From Halichondria panicea (Eukaryota > Porifera > Demospongiae > Suberitida > Halichondriidae): a stretch of 64,000 nt of DNA. This document shows, in pieces, positions 13,301 to 24,666 of the stretch. Within the stretch, counting starts at the first letter, position 1, and each line of letters begins with the position of its first letter. The stretch lies in NCBI RefSeq assembly GCF_963675165.1, contig NC_087383.1:1580979-1644978 (forward strand). The letters run 5' to 3'. The translations under genes and the position numbers were made by a program. The notes under the pieces were generated by a model. The model did no database searches. It saw only the letters and a program-made list of their open reading frames with translations, and was not told the DNA's origin.

Positions 13301-15166
13301 TTTCCGGTGAGTAGGCTGTAATTCATTGTATCTGTGAGCGTGTGGTTCTCCATTCATTAATAAAAAATTTATATAGGCACAAGGAAAACTGTTTGTTGCT
13401 ATAGCTACATGTATCTTGAGTTATGTATATACCTTGAGTTTAGAGCAATTACTTTTAATTCTTTTTGTAGCCTTTAGATATTTCAGTGATGTTAATTTTT
13501 GTGTTTTTTCACCTCTGCAGTACTTCAGGGTACGCTGTTCTGTCTCAGTTTGGCATATCTGATGTGAACCCTTTCTTCCACATGGTGATCTTGATGATCA
13601 TGACTTTTATCATTCTGCTACTGGCCGTGTCCGTGCTGCAGCTGAGAGTCTCACTCTCCCTCATTATCGAGCGCCTCAAGAACTGGCTCTACTCTTGCAA
13701 GAAGAGAAAGTGAGTTAGCCCTCCCCAATTGTGTTTTGTACAAGTTCTGGCAATGCAATTTTAATGACTGAAAGCTTAGAAAGAGCTCTTTCGTTTGGTA
13801 GGCCTTGAACAACCATTTACACATGTACCTATATCACCCAATTTATGTTTTTACTGTAAATAAGGCTAGCAGTAAGCATGATACTAGTTAAAGGAAACAA
13901 GCTTTCCACATGAGATGAGATTATGTGACAAGCTTTCGTAATTAGATGATTATATTACTTCCCACCTAACTGTGAATGTCTCCACCTCTACAGTAACACA
14001 GAGACCAAGATCTGCTCGTCAACTGACAACCTGAACGAAGTAGACACTCCACTGGCACTGAAGTCATTCAGGAGGAATCGTTTGCCGGGAGAGACAAAGG
14101 AGAGCATACAGCAAGCCCGCACAAATGCCTTATCTGCTACCTTATCCGCTGCCTTCATAGAGAGTAACACGCATCAGGTAAATTCAATAGTGGCCTAGTT
14201 TCTGTACTGTGCAGGCCGGCTACCTTGGCTCAGTTGCAATGTGTACTTAAGTAGAACGTGTACAGTATTAATTTAAAAGTGTATAAACTTATAGCAAAAA
14301 CTGTTCAGTAATCAAGGCTACTTTGGCGCAAATACATGTGTACTTAAGTAGAACGTGTACAGTTTAATTTGAGTTAAGTGCATAAACTTCTAACAAAAAC
14401 TGTTCAGGTCTCCCAGTAATCATCTGACACTTTTACTCTGCTACAGATCTACCACAATTTCCCATGGGAGAGGAATGTTTTGGAGGAGGCTGATGGCCTG
14501 GATGGCGGTGAACCCAACCTCTTCTCCCCCATCTCCTCAGGTTCAAGACGTTCTCGACTTGGATCCGACGGTAGTGAGAATGTGTTTGAGCCTCCAGAGT
14601 TAATCAGCATGTCTGTGACTGACGAAGAACATGACGAGGACATACGCAGGAAACAGGCAGAGCAGAAATGGGAGGCTCGTCGACTCAAGATTGAGACTGA
14701 GATAAGGAGACTTCGAGTGGCTAACATTCATCGGAAAGCAGCACTGAGACACAGTATAGCATCTTTTGGAGATGACTTAGAAGATCAGATATTCGATAGA
14801 CGAGAATCATCAATGCCTAGGAAACGCTATCTATCGACAGCCAACCAAATATCAGAGAACGGAACAAAAGGCCTTGAAATTGAAAAACCACCTGTAAGGA
14901 AAGAAAAACCACCTTTTATGAGAGCAATTAGTCTTCCTACAACGGGAGCCTTGTTTTCAAAGATGGCAGGTGTGCCTACGCTGGATACATACGAAGAAGA
15001 AGATGACGAAATGATGGACCTGCCCCCAAAAGACATTCCTCACTTGAGAGAGTCGATGGAACATATGGAGAAGATTGATTACGAGGACATACCTCCCCAA
15101 CAACTCAGTGCTGTGCCCTCCTCTCAAGAGAGCAATGGTAGCAGGTGGAGTGAACATGAGATATAG
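7363..15166 (+). CDS. NOTUM-like hydrolase fused to an ABCG half-transporter
   Basis: Eleven exons: 7363-7439, 7578-9513, 10513-10785, 10951-11023, 11474-11691, 11998-12164, 12367-12485, 12745-13306, 13521-13709, 13994-14177, 14447-15166. They total 4518 nt and encode 1505 residues. Order: signal peptide (1-22); NOTUM/pectinacetylesterase domain (about 30-400) with nucleophile motif GSSAGG (about 172), acid SLFDIF (about 267) and His in [10 protein letters not shown] (about 335), many N-glycosylation sites; one TM helix (about 436-460); cytosolic ABCG nucleotide-binding domain with [27 protein letters not shown] and TIHQPR; ABC2 membrane domain (about 915-1205); acidic tail of 300 residues. 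One uninterrupted exon (7578-9513) encodes both the whole hydrolase and the Walker A region, so the fusion is not a splice-model artefact. NOTUM removes palmitoleate from Wnt; ABCG transporters move lipids. A role in exporting and deacylating a lipid or lipoprotein is inference. Confidence 0.9.
9514..10512. other. Largest intron of the NOTUM-ABCG gene
   Basis: An intron of about 1 kb between the Walker A exon and the next NBD exon. No coding exon or repeat is evident. Confidence 0.5.
11208..11293. repeat. Nested foldback in the NOTUM-ABCG intron
   Basis: The arm gagagatttgaggtgatagg (11208 on) is complementary to 11246-11267. Part of it is complementary again to 11278-11293 (cctcaaatctctcac), giving a triple palindrome-like structure. 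Confidence 0.65.
11330..11473. repeat. CA- and CCCT-rich pyrimidine tract
   Basis: Low-complexity cacacc/ccctccc sequence forming the 3' part of an intron of the NOTUM-ABCG gene. The complementary strand is G-rich enough to form quadruplexes. Confidence 0.6.
12498..12577 (+). repeat. 39-bp tandem duplication in intron
   Basis: Two imperfect copies of a unit containing attcttgcattcattac.aa and gtatcgtgtgtcctgtgt, inside an intron of the NOTUM-ABCG gene. Confidence 0.7.
14218..14407 (+). repeat. Tandem duplication of about 95 bp in intron
   Basis: Copies at 14218-14308 and 14317-14407 share gtgtacttaagtagaacgtg and aaaaactgttcag with scattered differences. They lie in the last intron of the NOTUM-ABCG gene. 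Confidence 0.75.
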
Positions 15167-15362
15167 GACTACATGATACTTACGTATCTAAGACTACAAC
15201 TATAGTCAATCATATTTTTTATCTTTCACGATACTGCTGTTCATTATATCAATTTCACTACGTTAAGTTGTTTTATATATATTCATCATAAAAAAACTGT
15301 TGAATAAGTACTAGATAATTGTTATGTTTATCTACCATATAGCAATGAATAGAAATGCACTT

Positions 15363-17324
15363 TTACTTCTTCTGGCACTCTGCCCGCACTTTGAGGTAGT
15401 CGTCCACATTCTCCGAAGATCCAATGAAGATGGGGGCGCGGTCATGAATGCTGACGGGTTGTATGTCCAGGATACTTTTGGTTCCAGTAGTAGACTTGCC
15501 ACCAGCCTTCTCAATAATGTAAGCCATTGGATTGCACTCATACTGGAGTCTCAGCTGTGCATGTGTGTGTGTGTGGGGGAGGAAGTGATTAGAAGGATGT
15601 GGGAAAACATGACAGTGTGTGTGTGCATACAATATGTCTCTTTCAAGGGCTGTAATAAATTATTAGTACTCTAATTAAGTGACAGCCATGTGGACTGAGC
15701 TACAAAGAAATAGCAAAACTGGAAGGTTTACAATTAAGGGCTGTAATGGGAGAATTTAATTTTCCTGATCTGGCAATACCTAGAAAAGCTACATTGCCTA
15801 TTTTAGGGTGCCAGGACAGACATTAAATTTTATTCAACTATAACGCACCACAAGCTGATACGCTAGTATAACACTAACCCCAACCCACCTTTCCCTTTGG
15901 GCTCTTGGTAGAGGCAGGGTACATAAAGATTCCACCATAGAGGAGAGTGCGATGCAGATCAGCTACCATGGAACCGACGTATCGAGCACCCATGGGAGCC
16001 TTCCCGTCCTTGGGGAACTTGCACTGACGGACATACTCTGTGGCAGACTCGTCCCAGTACTGTGCGTAGCCCTCGTTGATGGAGAATATATTGCCCCTCG
16101 GAGGTACCCTGATGTTAGGATGGGTCAGTACAAACTCTCCAATAGACTGGAGGGAGGGGGGGGGGGGGGAGAGAAAGAAACACAAAATTGTCATTTCAAT
16201 AGGACTACTAGATAGAGTATTATACACAGAAATATAGATCTACTACTGTGTTAAGCTAGATTTAGAATTACTCAATCAAAACTCTTTAAGAGGATTTTTC
16301 CTTTACCAAACGATTAATAAACTCACAGGGTCAAGGGTGAATCCATTAACAAGCTCTCCAGTGCACAACACGATCATGGTGGCACTGCCATACAGGGCGT
16401 ATCCACCGGCAACCATCTCCCTACCAGACTGGAGGAGGTCAGCTTCACACGCCGGACCTTCACATACCTGCAAAATTAGACAGTCTGATAATTCAACCTC
16501 CACTACCTACTGAAGCCTGATAGAGGAAGCTATTATAAGTGCATTCAGCAATGGCTTCTGGCTCAAATAACATGCGCAGCATTGTGACAAAAAGATGCAC
16601 TAGCTACCGTCAGGAACTCCTGCTATATACCGTACAAGGAGGTTATGAGATTTCACACACCTTTTTCCAAATTCCAAAGATGGAGCCAATGGAGACCAGA
16701 CAGTCAATGTTGGAGGAGCCGTCCAGGGGGTCAAAGGACACGACGTACTTGCCACGTTCGGCTGCAGGCACTTCAATGCACTTTTCGTTCTCCTCAGACA
16801 CCATCACACCGACCTGAGCACAGTACAGCGTGTACACAGTATGTGAAGGGGCGGGGTATTATTGTCAATAAACTCACTTCAAAGGAAGACTTGAGCATAT
16901 TGATGAACAGGTCGTTGGCGAGGACGTCCAGTTTCTTTTGCTCCTCTCCTTGCACGTTGGTGCCTCCTACAGCTGTACCCCTGTATCAGATAAAGAGGTA
17001 ATTACAATTGTGAGAAAATTCATTAAGGAGCTATTAATAGAGCTACTATTAAATTGCAAAAAACAATCACATCTAGCTATTTAACTGTTAATGTTGTATG
17101 CATGAATATCTTTATCTACACAGTTAGTTACAAATATCAGCTTACAGTTTAGCAAATCCAGCCTTGCGCACTGCAGTGGAGATGGCTTTGATTGCAGTGA
17201 GGAGGGAATTGAGCAGCAGGGTCAGGCTGCCTGTAGCTCCTTTGATCTTGCGTTGCTCTGTCAACACGAACCGTGTCAGAGTCATTGTGTCCGAAGCTAT
17301 CCCGTCCATATCTCCACTGGCCAT
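15363..17324 (-). CDS. FBP1: Fructose-1,6-bisphosphatase
   Basis: Six exons on the minus strand: 17146-17324, 16878-16980, 16661-16813, 16327-16467, 15889-16146, 15363-15554. They total 1026 nt and encode 341 residues, the normal length. Seen: the N-terminal [13 protein letters not shown] region; [20 protein letters not shown]; the metal/substrate motif [71 protein letters not shown]; and the C-terminal [19 protein letters not shown]. The enzyme dephosphorylates fructose-1,6-bisphosphate in gluconeogenesis in the cytosol. AMP-site residues at the N-terminus look conserved ([11 protein letters not shown]). The reading frame is intact. It is convergent with the NOTUM-ABCG gene (196 bp between stops). 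Confidence 0.95.
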
Positions 17325-17846
17325 GGCTGCAGTCTGTCTGTGTGTTCAGCTTGAATCAAAGAGACTTCTCAACTTAACTAACTTGGAACAGCTCCTGCTT
17401 TCATAAGGGGCACGGAAGTTGGTACTCAAATATTTCACACGTAGTCTACATGCACAGCACATAAATAGATACACTTTGCAGAAAAGGGGAGGGGCTCACA
17501 CTGAATTATAGTCAATCATGTATAAAATTAGTCTCAGGAATCAGGCTGATTCATGAGACTTACTATCATGTAGTATGAATGCATGAATGCATTCTATCAC
17601 ACATATACTGACTAGCTACTAAACATTCAAGGCACTGATGTAGAAAGAACTTGCTAACTCATGATCAACTGCCTGAAGTGTGTACTATACTTGTTTTTTT
17701 TAACAACACAGTTATAGAATATAAAATGTACACATGTACCTCAAATAAGTATTTCACAGGCTGTCCACAATGACATTATAAATAGATACACTTTGCAAAA
17801 AAGGGGGGTGGGGCTCATACTGTAAACAACAACTAAAGTACTGAGA
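17325..17846. other. Intergenic region with a dispersed duplicate
   Basis: A gap of 522 bp between FBP1 and the phosphatase gene. Two related segments, near 17461-17503 and 17779-17821, share aaatagatacactttgca and a following g-rich aaaaggggnggggctca. The flanking sequence is also loosely alike (tatttcacac.. / tatttcacagg). No coding signal. Confidence 0.6.
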
Positions 17847-20674
17847 CTATGTGAGCAGAGCTAAAGTGTCTGCAGAGTTCTCCTCTTGTATAGTGGGCTG
17901 TAGCTGGGTAAATGAACTTTGTCCTCTTGCCATGCCACCTCTGTATGTGTTGCGTACTTGAGACAAGTAGTGACCATACTCCAGCAAAATCTGTATTAAA
18001 TTATGATGAATGAGCATGCTGCTGTAGCTTGATATTATATCTCGCCATAATTTATAATTATCATTAACATAAGTATCACCCTCCAACCTTGTGCAGAAAG
18101 GCGTACTGATCCCTTGTCTGTACCATCCCCCCTCTGTCCTGCCTCATGGTGGAGACGATCTTGAGCAGGTCCACCTGTCCCTCTTCCTCCAGCTGTTGCA
18201 TACCAATGTCTGCCCCAATAAACACTCCCGTCCGACCAATGCCAGCACTGTGCAAGGGGTGGGATAATAGTTTAGTGGGCAAAAAATTGCAAAAAATTTA
18301 ACAAATTACGACTGAAATACAACTATTTGCATAGGGTTGTCTTTTTTGCATGTATACACAGTGATTCAATGCACGGCAGATATCCAGCATTTGCTATTAT
18401 TTCAGGATAGTTTAGTCACCTGCAGTGGACTACACTGGGTCCAGGTATCTCTCTTATCAGTCCTCGAACATGCATCAGAAACTCCACCACAGATTTGGCA
18501 GAAGTAGGTACACCATGATCTGGCCAACCAGTGAACCAAAAATGAGTCACCTCTCTAGATACCATTTTCTACAGGTGTTGATTGCGTTTATTAAAGCCCA
18601 TATTGTAGAATACATGCAGGCTGGCTCACTTGTCTGTGTGCAAGGTGGAATGTGGTGGTGGTGTAATCCTTGTTGGAAGCCGTAAGCCGCCTCTTAAGTC
18701 TTACTTCCAGATCCTCAAAAGTTGTGCCGTGGTTAATCGTAGTATCTGGCCAATACCTTGCGCACTTGTTCTGAGCAAAACATCCGAGATACAGTAAATA
18801 TATGGCAGTTTAAGCAGCATCTTACCGTTCCTCTTTCTTCCAAGCCAGTGACCATAATGATGGTGGACACTCGCTGCTCCCAAACCATCCTCCAGAAGTC
18901 AGCAACTGTCCACTGCAGAGGTCCTTGTGTCGCTATGAAGTTCTTGGACCTGTCTTTGTAACCTCGAATGTAGTTGGCATTGATGTAGTCAGAGTTCGAA
19001 ATTCCAAACTTGAGGAACAAGGATACCCTCGTGTAAGGATCTGTATATGGAAAAAACATTTTCAAATTCATCACAATCATGCATGCAGAAGAAACACTCT
19101 CCACGGCCTCACACCAGCCATAGCCTACAGCCATATAATACGTATCATCAGTGCAGTGATGCTTATAGTGCCATATGTCAAGCTTACTTGGCAACACGTC
19201 TCGATATCTGTTCTTGTCCTCTGCTCCAGGAGGTACCTCTGCCATACTGACCATGTTGGACGGGATAGACTTCATGCAAGTACAAAATATAAGTCAACCT
19301 TAAGATTCCATGAGACGAATACCAATAAACTCACAGCATATTCATTGTACAGTGCTGCGGTGTTGTCTACCAGCGGCTCAAGCTCCTCAAGAGTCAGTGG
19401 GTGAGACAACTGCTGTAACTGACATACACATTGTTATACACAAGTTAACAAACTCTGCAGTTACATGTCTTATATACGTTGGGCTGTACACCAAACCAGA
19501 GAGCAAAACGATGTAAATTTACCATTCCTTTTGGTCTTAGTGAGATCCTGGTCACCTTCCTCGGGTGTCCAGGGTAGGCATTCATCTCTACCAGCGGTTT
19601 GGGGGTATCTTGATTAGGCAGATCAGATTCTTCCAGTTTGTAGTGCTTGTAACCCCTCGGAGTTGACTTCTTTTGCCTTCTTTTCAGAATAATACTCCGG
19701 CAACAGCACTGCGAAAATAATGATAGATTGAGGTTCTCTAATATATAATAACCTTGTGCTTACTGTTGTTGTGATAAGCAGAGTTAGCATTACGAGTGTA
19801 GCGCCTACTGTAACAATAATCCACTGCCATAGTGTGAGTGTAATTGGCGTGATTGGCGTGATTGGTGTGCTCGTCATTAGCTCAAACGTCACACTCTAAG
19901 GGAGAAAACAAACTCTTCAAAAGTTTCCAAACACAGCAGGTGAAACTCACATATTTTTTTCTCAACTGAGCCCAAGCAGCATTATTGGTTGACATGAGAG
20001 TGATGAATGCTGTTCGAGTGATCTCTTCTCCAGATTCAGACTCAGTGGATTCGAAGAAGACAAATGTAAGTAGTGTGTCAGATTGTTCCGTATCAACTAG
20101 CACTACTATCTCTGCATTGCTCTTAGTAATGTTCCTCAGGATGGCTATAAGAGTTGGCATGACAGTTGTGTTGAACTCCTCTCTCGTTGCATTGAAAGAC
20201 AGCTGTATAAACACTACAGGAGTAGCTGGGGGCATAGTTGTTGCAGGAGTAGCTGGGGGCATAGTTGTTGCAGGAGTAGCTGGGGGCATAGTTGTTGCAG
20301 GAGTAGCTGGAGGCATAGTTGTTGCAGGAGTAGCTGGGGGCATAGTTGTTGCAGGCGTTGGTGTTTCAGTTGGAAGTACTGTGGCACTGGTAGTCATTGA
20401 GGCTGTAGCCGTTGCTGTGGTGGTTGGTATGACTGCAGACATGTATGGTATTAAATAGCTATAGTTGTCTCCTGAGCCAAGACCACTGCCTTGCCATGTC
20501 ACTGCATGTAGGTAGAAGTAAAGATTAAGCAAAATTTAAGCAAAATAATGATAGACTATAAAAAGACCTATGTAGGGTTTACTTACCAGAAGAGCCACCC
20601 TGACTATTTACAGTTGCCACAGCAAACAGTATTGCACAAACTAGAACCAATGATGATCTTTTAGACAATTCCAT
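17847..20674 (-). CDS. Receptor-type protein tyrosine phosphatase with mucin-like ectodomain
   Basis: Eleven exons on the minus strand: 20587-20674, 19951-20501, 19764-19895, 19523-19708, 19335-19412, 19188-19269, 18826-19040, 18630-18770, 18420-18550, 18088-18247, 17847-17990. They total 1908 nt and encode 635 residues. Signal peptide ([15 protein letters not shown]), a Thr/Pro mucin-like region with five nine-residue repeats, a SEA-like globular stretch ([19 protein letters not shown]; tentative), one TM helix ([17 protein letters not shown]), then one catalytic PTP domain. Catalytic features: [39 protein letters not shown] and [11 protein letters not shown]. The active-site Cys and the rest of the P-loop are on separate exons. 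No second PTP domain. It dephosphorylates phosphotyrosine at the plasma membrane; the ligand is unknown. Confidence 0.88.
20217..20355 (-). repeat. 27-bp minisatellite encoding (ATPATTMPP)n
   Basis: Five nearly identical 27-bp units (gcaggagtagctgggggcat on the plus strand) in frame in the phosphatase ectodomain. Only isolated single-base differences separate units, so the array is young and probably length-variable. Confidence 0.9.
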
Positions 20675-20841
20675 GTTGTTTTGAAACAAATTCAAGCTAG
20701 TGACCTAGAAGCAGCCCCACCCCTCTTTTTCTGGCCTTTAGCAGCTACACCTACTGCGTCAATGAATTTCCCTAACCTTCCGGACCTGTTGATAGATTAG
20801 AAGGGGCTTCCTCAAAACGCCAGTGGAACGATGGTGATGGC
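20675..20841. promoter_or_regulatory. Shared divergent promoter, phosphatase / ELL
   Basis: 167 bp between two divergent start codons (20674 minus and 20842 plus). It must contain both 5' UTRs and core promoters. No TATA box is seen. Confidence 0.5.
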
Positions 20842-23800
20842 ATGGCTACTCTGAATCTCTCTGACCTGAAGACCGGTGTGGCTCACCCTTTAGAGAACAG
20901 CCAGTCCTCTGGAAAATGTCTCATTCATATGAAGCTCACAGATCAGTGCACCAAATCTATAGATGCCTTGGTGCATAGCAGAAAGGTGAGTGTGAGTGTG
21001 TGTGTGAATTGTCATGTGGTCAGTTTTGCTGTGATCTTTGTACAGGGTGCCTTTTTTTCGCTTCGATTCTCTGTTGCTGGAGGGGTAAGTATCTATTTGT
21101 GTGGTGTGTGTGTGTGTGTGTGTGTGTTGATATACGAGTTGTACATGTGTAATCTGACCTCTCATTCTCTTTTATACTGTGATTACTCAGACAATGGTGA
21201 TCCCAGCGGATGATGGCAAACCCTGCAAGTTTCAGTTCAAGACGTCCAGTCTTCAGAGTCGCTACGAGGGCCAGAACATGTTGGAGTGTGTACACCAGGC
21301 AGCCAATGGCTCATATCTACACAAGGTACGTCCTCACACTATCCACACACCCTCACACCATCCACACACCTCTTACACCCCTCACACAGCTTAGTTGCAC
21401 TGGAACCATTGATCATCGGCTCACGGTGCAAGGTAACGACCAGATCTTCCAGTCCACAAAGGATCGAATGAAACAGGTGGAGCAGAAGAGGAAGGAAACT
21501 ATGACACAAGAGATCAAACTACCGACCAAAGGTGACACCACAGCATCCTGTTACCTGGGTAGCTAACAGTAGTGATTCTTTTCCTCTTCAAGTTGAAAAT
21601 GCTGTTGACCTTTATGATAACTATGGTGACCACAAAATGCATGTGGGCTGGTAATTTGTTGCATAACAATAACGTGGATCACTCTAACTTGTGGGTCATT
21701 CTCCACCACCTCTGTGTAGGTCGTGCGAAGAAGCCCAAGTCAACACTAAAGGCCCCTCCACCCATGGATAGGACCACCCCCTCTCCAACGTTTAGAAAAC
21801 CTGTCAAACACGCTCCTCCCAAGAGCACCTCGTCAGTTGGCAAGTCATCAGTGGGAGGGGCTGGGGGTGGACGGATGAGCTCTCACACAAAGTTAACAGC
21901 CCCTGTGCGTGTGTCTCTCTCACTCAAAGAGAGGGTGATTCATTTCCTAGCTATAAAACCACAGAAGAGGGATGAGGTACTTCTCAAAATCAATAAAGGT
22001 GATTACAGAGTGTCTGCAGTTGATCTCTGTAGAATTGTTGTTGTCTTCAAATTCCTGAATAATTTTCCTGTTATTGTGGCTATTGTGTTAACATGAGACC
22101 ATTCCTTTACTGAAGCATGCTTAATTCTTGGAGTCAGTTTACTTATTCCTAACCCTGTCAGCGTGTATCTATACTAACCTATTATTTTTATGCAGAGTCT
22201 AAGAAGATGGATACCGATGTGTCAGCAATGCTGGATGCTGTCCTCAGTGAGGTATGCATAGCCTAACCCTAACCTCCTTTGTCCCTTGTCCGTAAGTGGC
22301 TTCGTTTGGATATTAATTTTGGGACGCCCCAGGGACGAACGAATAAACAAGCGCATAGTGTGAGCTTTTAGCTGTGCGCAGCGCAAAAATTTGAGCAATA
22401 CAATTTGTACCACAAGCTTGTGTAATCGTATGTTTACCTAGTTCAAAGGTCTACAGGTCTGTTGTGGTTTTATTGTGGTTGCTGTTTGGTTTGCAACTGA
22501 GAAATACATACGGCAACATTAGCCCAACTTGAGTATGTGATTATAGTTGGAAATGTTAGGGTCTCTCGTTTCTGTGAAGAATTTGAATTGTCTGTCTAGC
22601 TGTCATTGTTGGGTTTCTGTATGGTCTGTTCATTTGTATGTACAGGTGTCCGAGGTATCCAGTGGCAACCACAAACTGAGACCAGAGTTCTATGGTGACA
22701 TACAGATTGAGGACTGGCCCCAGTATAATGACGCAGAGAGACATCTCGTTCGCAGGCAAGTTGCTATGGCAGTACCATTACATGTATATTATGCACATGT
22801 ATATGACTTTATTTATTCGTTATTTTGTGGCTGTAGGAGGTATGGAAAGCCATCATCAGTCCCCAGTAGTAGCCAGTCTGTTTCAAGTGCTTCAACCATA
22901 CCCTCTATAAAGGTGTGCCAGCCATCACACCACACACACCCTCTCATTGCCCCCCCTCACACAACACACACACAGCGAGGACTTCTCGAGCCAGAACCAG
23001 ACATAGCCCCAAAGAAACCTAAACTGGAGTATCCTACAACGCCCGCCCATAAACCACACCCACTAACAATTAGCAAAGACGCTACCAAGCCTCTTGACCC
23101 ACCTCAACCATCCTTCAAGACACCAGAGCCTCCAAAAAAGAAACCAAAAGAAAAGAAAAAGAAAAAGAAGCATAAGCCGGATGAGGGCGCCAAACTGAAC
23201 TCTGACCCCTCGACTATGACTTCAGATCCTTCTACAGTGACTTCTAACCCCACATCAACGACCAATGACATCCCTGATTTCAAAATGTACGTTCAATACA
23301 TTATGTAGTTGTACAATTCACTTGCAGTGTGCATGTAAGTTTGTCTTTCCCTAACACGGAGGAGGTTAGAGTTCGTTGGATACGTGTCATGTCATGTGAC
23401 ACATGTTTCCTTCTGACCACTCATAGCTCGTGTACTGTATTAGAAATCTACAGCTAAATTAGTTACGATTCGCATTGCTACATGTATGTGAGCACGTAGC
23501 ATAATGCTGACTCAGCTGGTTCCTAAAGGTTTAATGAATTCGCATGATCATTGATGACGCTTGTCCAACCTCCTCTACTACTAACAATAGAGAGCCGTAG
23601 ATTGACTCATCGTTATGTCCGCTCCCCCCTCCAGGGAGTTTCCTCCTATTCAAACAGATGAGCAAAGGACCTTTTACAAAGAGGTGTTCAACAGCGACTA
23701 CACTGAGTACATTCAACTCAAGGACAGCATGGATAGTGTCTCCACTCCACATCAGAAGCTCTGTTCCGAGCTCAGTGACAAACTCAAGCAGCTGCCCAAG

Positions 23801-24422
23801 CGTTGTGAAGAGGCCAAAGTGAGGATGTTTGCTTGCTTTAACTAGTGATCGATAAAGCCCTCTCTTTTTGCCTTATAAGTAATCCCCTTGGACAGCCTGT
23901 CCTAAGGTGGTATGTCTTCCCCCTCCCCCCCCCCCCCAGACATCTGACCCTAGAGTAGGCTGTCCTACCACAGGGAATTTTTTCACCCCTGTATTTTGCA
24001 AGCATGCGTAGTACTGTCACTAGTAGCTATGTACAGGAGTGAAAAGAATGTATTAGGTTGTTTTTTGCAGTGAAGTCACCCTCTATACTGTAAATACTGT
24101 AATTGTACAGCCGGCCTCGAAGTCTCCATGATTTCAACCTTTGTTAGTTTGTTGCTTATTACAGTACACAATCGATACACAGCTAGGTTTCACCTGTACA
24201 CGTGTAGTAAGAGTAAACACTGTGTGTACGTCCATGTACATTGTGGTAGTTACTGACAGTAACCTCTATCTGCAGTCGATTCGTAAGCGGATCAGAGCCA
24301 AGTACTCAGAGGTGCAACAGAATAAGGTGTATCAGGAGAACAGACGTCGCTTCCAAGAGTTACACCATAAACTGGACTATATCAAGAAACAAGTCGTAGA
24401 CTATGATCGGACGAAGCAATAA
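20842..24422 (+). CDS. ELL: RNA polymerase II elongation factor ELL
   Basis: Ten exons: 20842-20985, 21046-21084, 21191-21325, 21390-21531, 21720-21998, 22196-22251, 22646-22755, 22837-23286, 23635-23818, 24276-24422. They total 1686 nt and encode about 561 residues. The N-terminal ELL domain shows LIHMKLTDQCTKSIDAL, FSLRFSVAGG, PCKFQFKTSS and VRVSLSLKERVIHFLAIKPQ. A Lys-rich NLS-like linker (PKKKPKEKKKKKKHK) follows. The C-terminal occludin/ELL domain has FPPIQTDEQRTFYKEVFNSD and ends in a coiled coil (RRFQELHHKLDYIKKQVVDY). ELL suppresses Pol II pausing and works in the super elongation complex. The intron after 22755 appears to start with GC (cgcag/gcaagt). A 63-bp in-frame segment, 22913-22975, could also be an intron. 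Confidence 0.9.
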
Positions 24423-24666
24423 ATTCTCTGCATGAGGAAGCCCCCCGTGATCAAAGAAAGCAATCAATCATCTTATTAATTGGACAGAATGTCTTTAATA
24501 ATTCACATGCATGTTATTTATGTCAGAATTATTGAGTCTATATATCAAAAATTTGTACACATCTTTATAAGAATGTCAAACGTGAGGTATTTCCAAAAAA
24601 GGGTAATTATGTCGAAGAATGATTGTGTCTTTGATTGGTATAATAGTAAACACTAGTGTCAGTGTG

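Noticed and set aside
19985-20458. Plus-strand frame of 157 residues with Gly/Val/Ala repeats
   Set aside because: It is the antisense of the mucin-like minisatellite of the phosphatase gene; the minus frame has the signal peptide, TM and catalytic domain.
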